Source of the DNA: Rhodothermia bacterium | GTDB lineage: Bacteria; Bacteroidota; Rhodothermia; Balneolales; Natronogracilivirgulaceae | DNA length: 6,473 nt | Assembly: GCA_007122185.1 (NCBI GenBank) | Contig: SKUI01000017.1 | Coordinates: 1 to 6,473 of the forward strand | Direction of reading: 5' to 3' | Shown here: positions 4,631-6,473 of the stretch, piece by piece | How the letters are laid out: the number at the start of each line of letters is the position of its first letter | Position numbering within the stretch: the first letter of the stretch is position 1 | Program-made: the position numbers and the translations under genes | Notes under the pieces: generated by a model | The model's input: only the letters and a program-made list of their open reading frames with translations | What the model was told of the DNA's origin: nothing | The model's database searches: none

Positions 4631-6473
4631 ATGGCCCTTCCCGAATTTGCCCTGGCAAAACTGGAATTTGAAAAAATCAGGGAAGTCCTGGCCGGATATC
4701 TCTCCACTCCCACCGGCGAGGTGCTTTTGGAAGAGCTGCATCCATCCGGAACCCGGGAGGAGGTGGTCCGCCGGCTGGATGAGGCAGACGGGATGATGCG
4801 CCTGCTGTCCTCTTCGGAGGTCCCGCCGCTGCAGACCCTGCACGATGTCTCCGATGCACTGGTGAAAGCACGGGTGGAGCGTTTTGTGCTGGACGGAAGA
4901 AATCTTGCCCATATTGGCATGTGGGCCGTTTCGGCGCGGTTGCTGCGCAGTTTCTTTTCACGGCATCAGGAGACGGTGCCGCGGCTCTGGCGCATTGCCG
5001 GGGGGCTGATCCCGGACAAGGAGCTGGAGACCAGGATCACGAAAGTGGTGGACGAAAAGGGCGATATCCAGCCGAATGCCAGTCCGGAACTGTCGCGCAT
5101 CAGCCGGAAGCTGATTTCGCAGCGGCAGGCGGCGCGGACCATCCTGCAGCGCATCCTCAAACAGAGCCGTGAAGCGGGCATGACCAGCGAGGAGGAAGCC
5201 ACATTGCGGAGCGGGCGCCTCGTCATACCGGTCAGGGTGGAACATAAGCGCAAAATAAAGGGATTGATCCATGATACGTCGGCTACGGGACAAACGGTCT
5301 ACATGGAGCCGGTTGAAGTATTCGAGAAAAACAACGAAGTCAGGGAGCTTGAGTCGGCATGGAACCGGGAGGTGGAGCGGCTGCTCAGGGAGCTGACAGC
5401 TGCCGTCGGTGAAAAGGCCGGCATTCTCACCCAGAATGCCTCGCGCATAGGCCGGCTGGATCTTGTCCACGCCTGCGCCCGGCTCGGGATGCGCTGGGAA
5501 GGAACCATTCCGGAAATAAGCGATGACGGATCCCTTGTGCTGAATAAGTGCCGCAATCCCCTGTTGCTCCTCAAGCATTCAAGACTGGCGGATGGCAGGC
5601 GCCTTGTGGTTCCGCTGGACCTCGAGATGGACCCTGAGGAGCAGGGCATCATCATCACGGGTCCGAACGCAGGCGGCAAATCGGTCACCCTGAAGACGCT
5701 CGGCCTTGCGGTGATACTGGCCCAGTGCGGTATCCCGCTTCCCGCGCAGGAGGGCGCACGGCTCCCGGTGCTCCGCGGCCTCTATGTGGATATGGGTGAC
5801 GAGCAGTCGATAGACCAGGATCTCAGCACGTTTTCTTCCAGGCTTACGTGGATGAAGCAGGTGCTGCATTCCGCCGTATCCGGGAGCTGGATACTGATCG
5901 ATGAAGCCGGCAGCGGTACGGACCCCGATGAAGGTACGGCCCTCGTGCAGTCGTTTCTGGAAATCCTGTCCGACAAAGGGGTGCGCAGCATTGTCACCAC
6001 GCACCATGGCGCACTCAAGGTTTTCGCTCACGAAACTTCGGGCTGGAGCAACGCATCCATGGAGTTTGACCAGCAGTCGCTCTCTCCGACATACCGGTTT
6101 CAAAAAGGGATCCCCGGCAGCAGTTACGCTTTCGAGATTGCGGACCGCCTGGAGCTGCCGTCCGAGCTGACGCGTCGCGCCCGTGAGTGGGTGGGATCCA
6201 GCAAGAACAGAATGGAGTCACTGATCATCAGCCTGGAGCAGGAGTCGCAGCGCCTGCAGCGCGAGAAAAGCGAGATCCGCCGCCAGCAGCGCGACTGGCA
6301 GGCTTCAAAAGATGAGCTTGACAAGCGCCTGTCGCGCATCCGGGAAGAACGTGACAGCATCCGGAGCAAGGCCATGGAGGAGGCGGCCGGACTGCTTCGC
6401 GACGCCAACCGGAAAATTGAGGAGGCGATCCGGGCGGCGGCCGAGCGCGACAAGGAGAAACTCAGGGAGAAGC
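4631..6473 (+). CDS. mutS2: MutS2 family ATPase, N-terminal 614 residues (runs off right edge)
   Basis: MutS2 is a MutS-like ABC-type ATPase that lacks the mismatch-recognition domain. Family members have been linked to suppression of homologous recombination and, in Bacillus, to splitting collided ribosomes. The visible part has the core/clamp region (about residues 1-300, starting MALPEFALAKLEFEKI, the usual MutS2 opening), including LVIPVRVEHKRKIKGLIHD followed by SATGQTVYMEP. The ATPase domain follows, with Walker A GPNAGGKS (344-351), the signature stretch DEQSIDQDLSTFSSRL, Walker B ILIDEAGSGTDP (D424, E425) and the TTHH loop (456-459). From about residue 530 a long charged coiled coil rich in Glu, Arg and Gln runs to the edge. 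The C-terminal KOW-like and Smr endonuclease domains, expected in a protein of about 780-800 aa, are outside the window. The ATG at 4631 has no Shine-Dalgarno. Divergent from the TSUP gene. No missing motif or frameshift was seen. Confidence 0.97.
   Translation, partial: MALPEFALAKLEFEKIREVLAGYLSTPTGEVLLEELHPSGTREEVVRRLDEADGMMRLLSSSEVPPLQTLHDVSDALVKARVERFVLDGRNLAHIGMWAVSARLLRSFFSRHQETVPRLWRIAGGLIPDKELETRITKVVDEKGDIQPNASPELSRISRKLISQRQAARTILQRILKQSREAGMTSEEEATLRSGRLVIPVRVEHKRKIKGLIHDTSATGQTVYMEPVEVFEKNNEVRELESAWNREVERLLRELTAAVGEKAGILTQNASRIGRLDLVHACARLGMRWEGTIPEISDDGSLVLNKCRNPLLLLKHSRLADGRRLVVPLDLEMDPEEQGIIITGPNAGGKSVTLKTLGLAVILAQCGIPLPAQEGARLPVLRGLYVDMGDEQSIDQDLSTFSSRLTWMKQVLHSAVSGSWILIDEAGSGTDPDEGTALVQSFLEILSDKGVRSIVTTHHGALKVFAHETSGWSNASMEFDQQSLSPTYRFQKGIPGSSYAFEIADRLELPSELTRRAREWVGSSKNRMESLIISLEQESQRLQREKSEIRRQQRDWQASKDELDKRLSRIREERDSIRSKAMEEAAGLLRDANRKIEEAIRAAAERDKEKLREK

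Noticed and set aside
4502..4912. N-terminal extension of the TSUP reading frame to 408 codons
   Set aside because: Most of it runs antisense to the start of mutS2; TSUP proteins normally begin at the first membrane span, which matches the ATG at 4501.
4921..6453. Several open frames on both strands within the mutS2 region
   Set aside because: All overlap the continuous mutS2 frame, whose Walker A, Walker B and signature motifs are intact.

Overview
The window looks like ordinary chromosomal housekeeping DNA from a member of the Bacteroidota or a close relative (Balneolota/Rhodothermota type). The evidence is protein flavour and start-site context: a MutS2 with the Bacteroidota-like P-loop GPNAGGKS, a short MetF beginning MKVTEHYDKA, PdxJ of 240 aa, and no convincing Shine-Dalgarno before any of the seven starts. 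GC content is moderate by eye (about mid-50s %). The species cannot be named from this alone.

Layout from left to right. On the minus strand, pdxJ (373-1095) is followed after 18 bp by era (1-354, running off the left edge); this is probably one operon. A 94-bp divergent spacer (1096-1189) holds a candidate pdxJ promoter and a small perfect palindrome. On the plus strand, metF (1190-2155) is followed after 39 bp by a TTG-initiated NlpC/P60 lipoprotein gene (2195-2662). An AT-rich spacer (2663-2849) carries three abutting perfect inverted repeats, a TATAAT hexamer and an untranslated leader. It leads to a tandem-receiver response regulator with no output domain (2850-3590). That gene converges on a minus-strand TSUP (TauE/SafE-like) membrane transporter (3686-4501). 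The convergent spacer contains a 30-bp tandem repeat that starts inside the regulator's last codons. After a 129-bp divergent spacer with a Bacteroidota-type promoter candidate, mutS2 (4631 to the right edge) runs out of the window before its C-terminal Smr domain.

How the genes relate: PdxJ makes pyridoxine 5'-phosphate, Era is a ribosome-assembly GTPase, MetF supplies 5-methyl-THF for methionine synthesis, the lipoprotein is a predicted peptidoglycan hydrolase, the REC-REC protein is a phosphotransfer module without a visible partner, the TSUP protein is a transporter of unknown substrate, and MutS2 is an ABC-type ATPase linked to recombination control and rescue of collided ribosomes. They do not form an obvious single pathway, and I see no mobile element, CRISPR array, tRNA or rRNA. 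I did not find a clear undescribed system. The least explained structures are the triple hairpin cluster at 2666-2724 and the repeat at 3581-3650.
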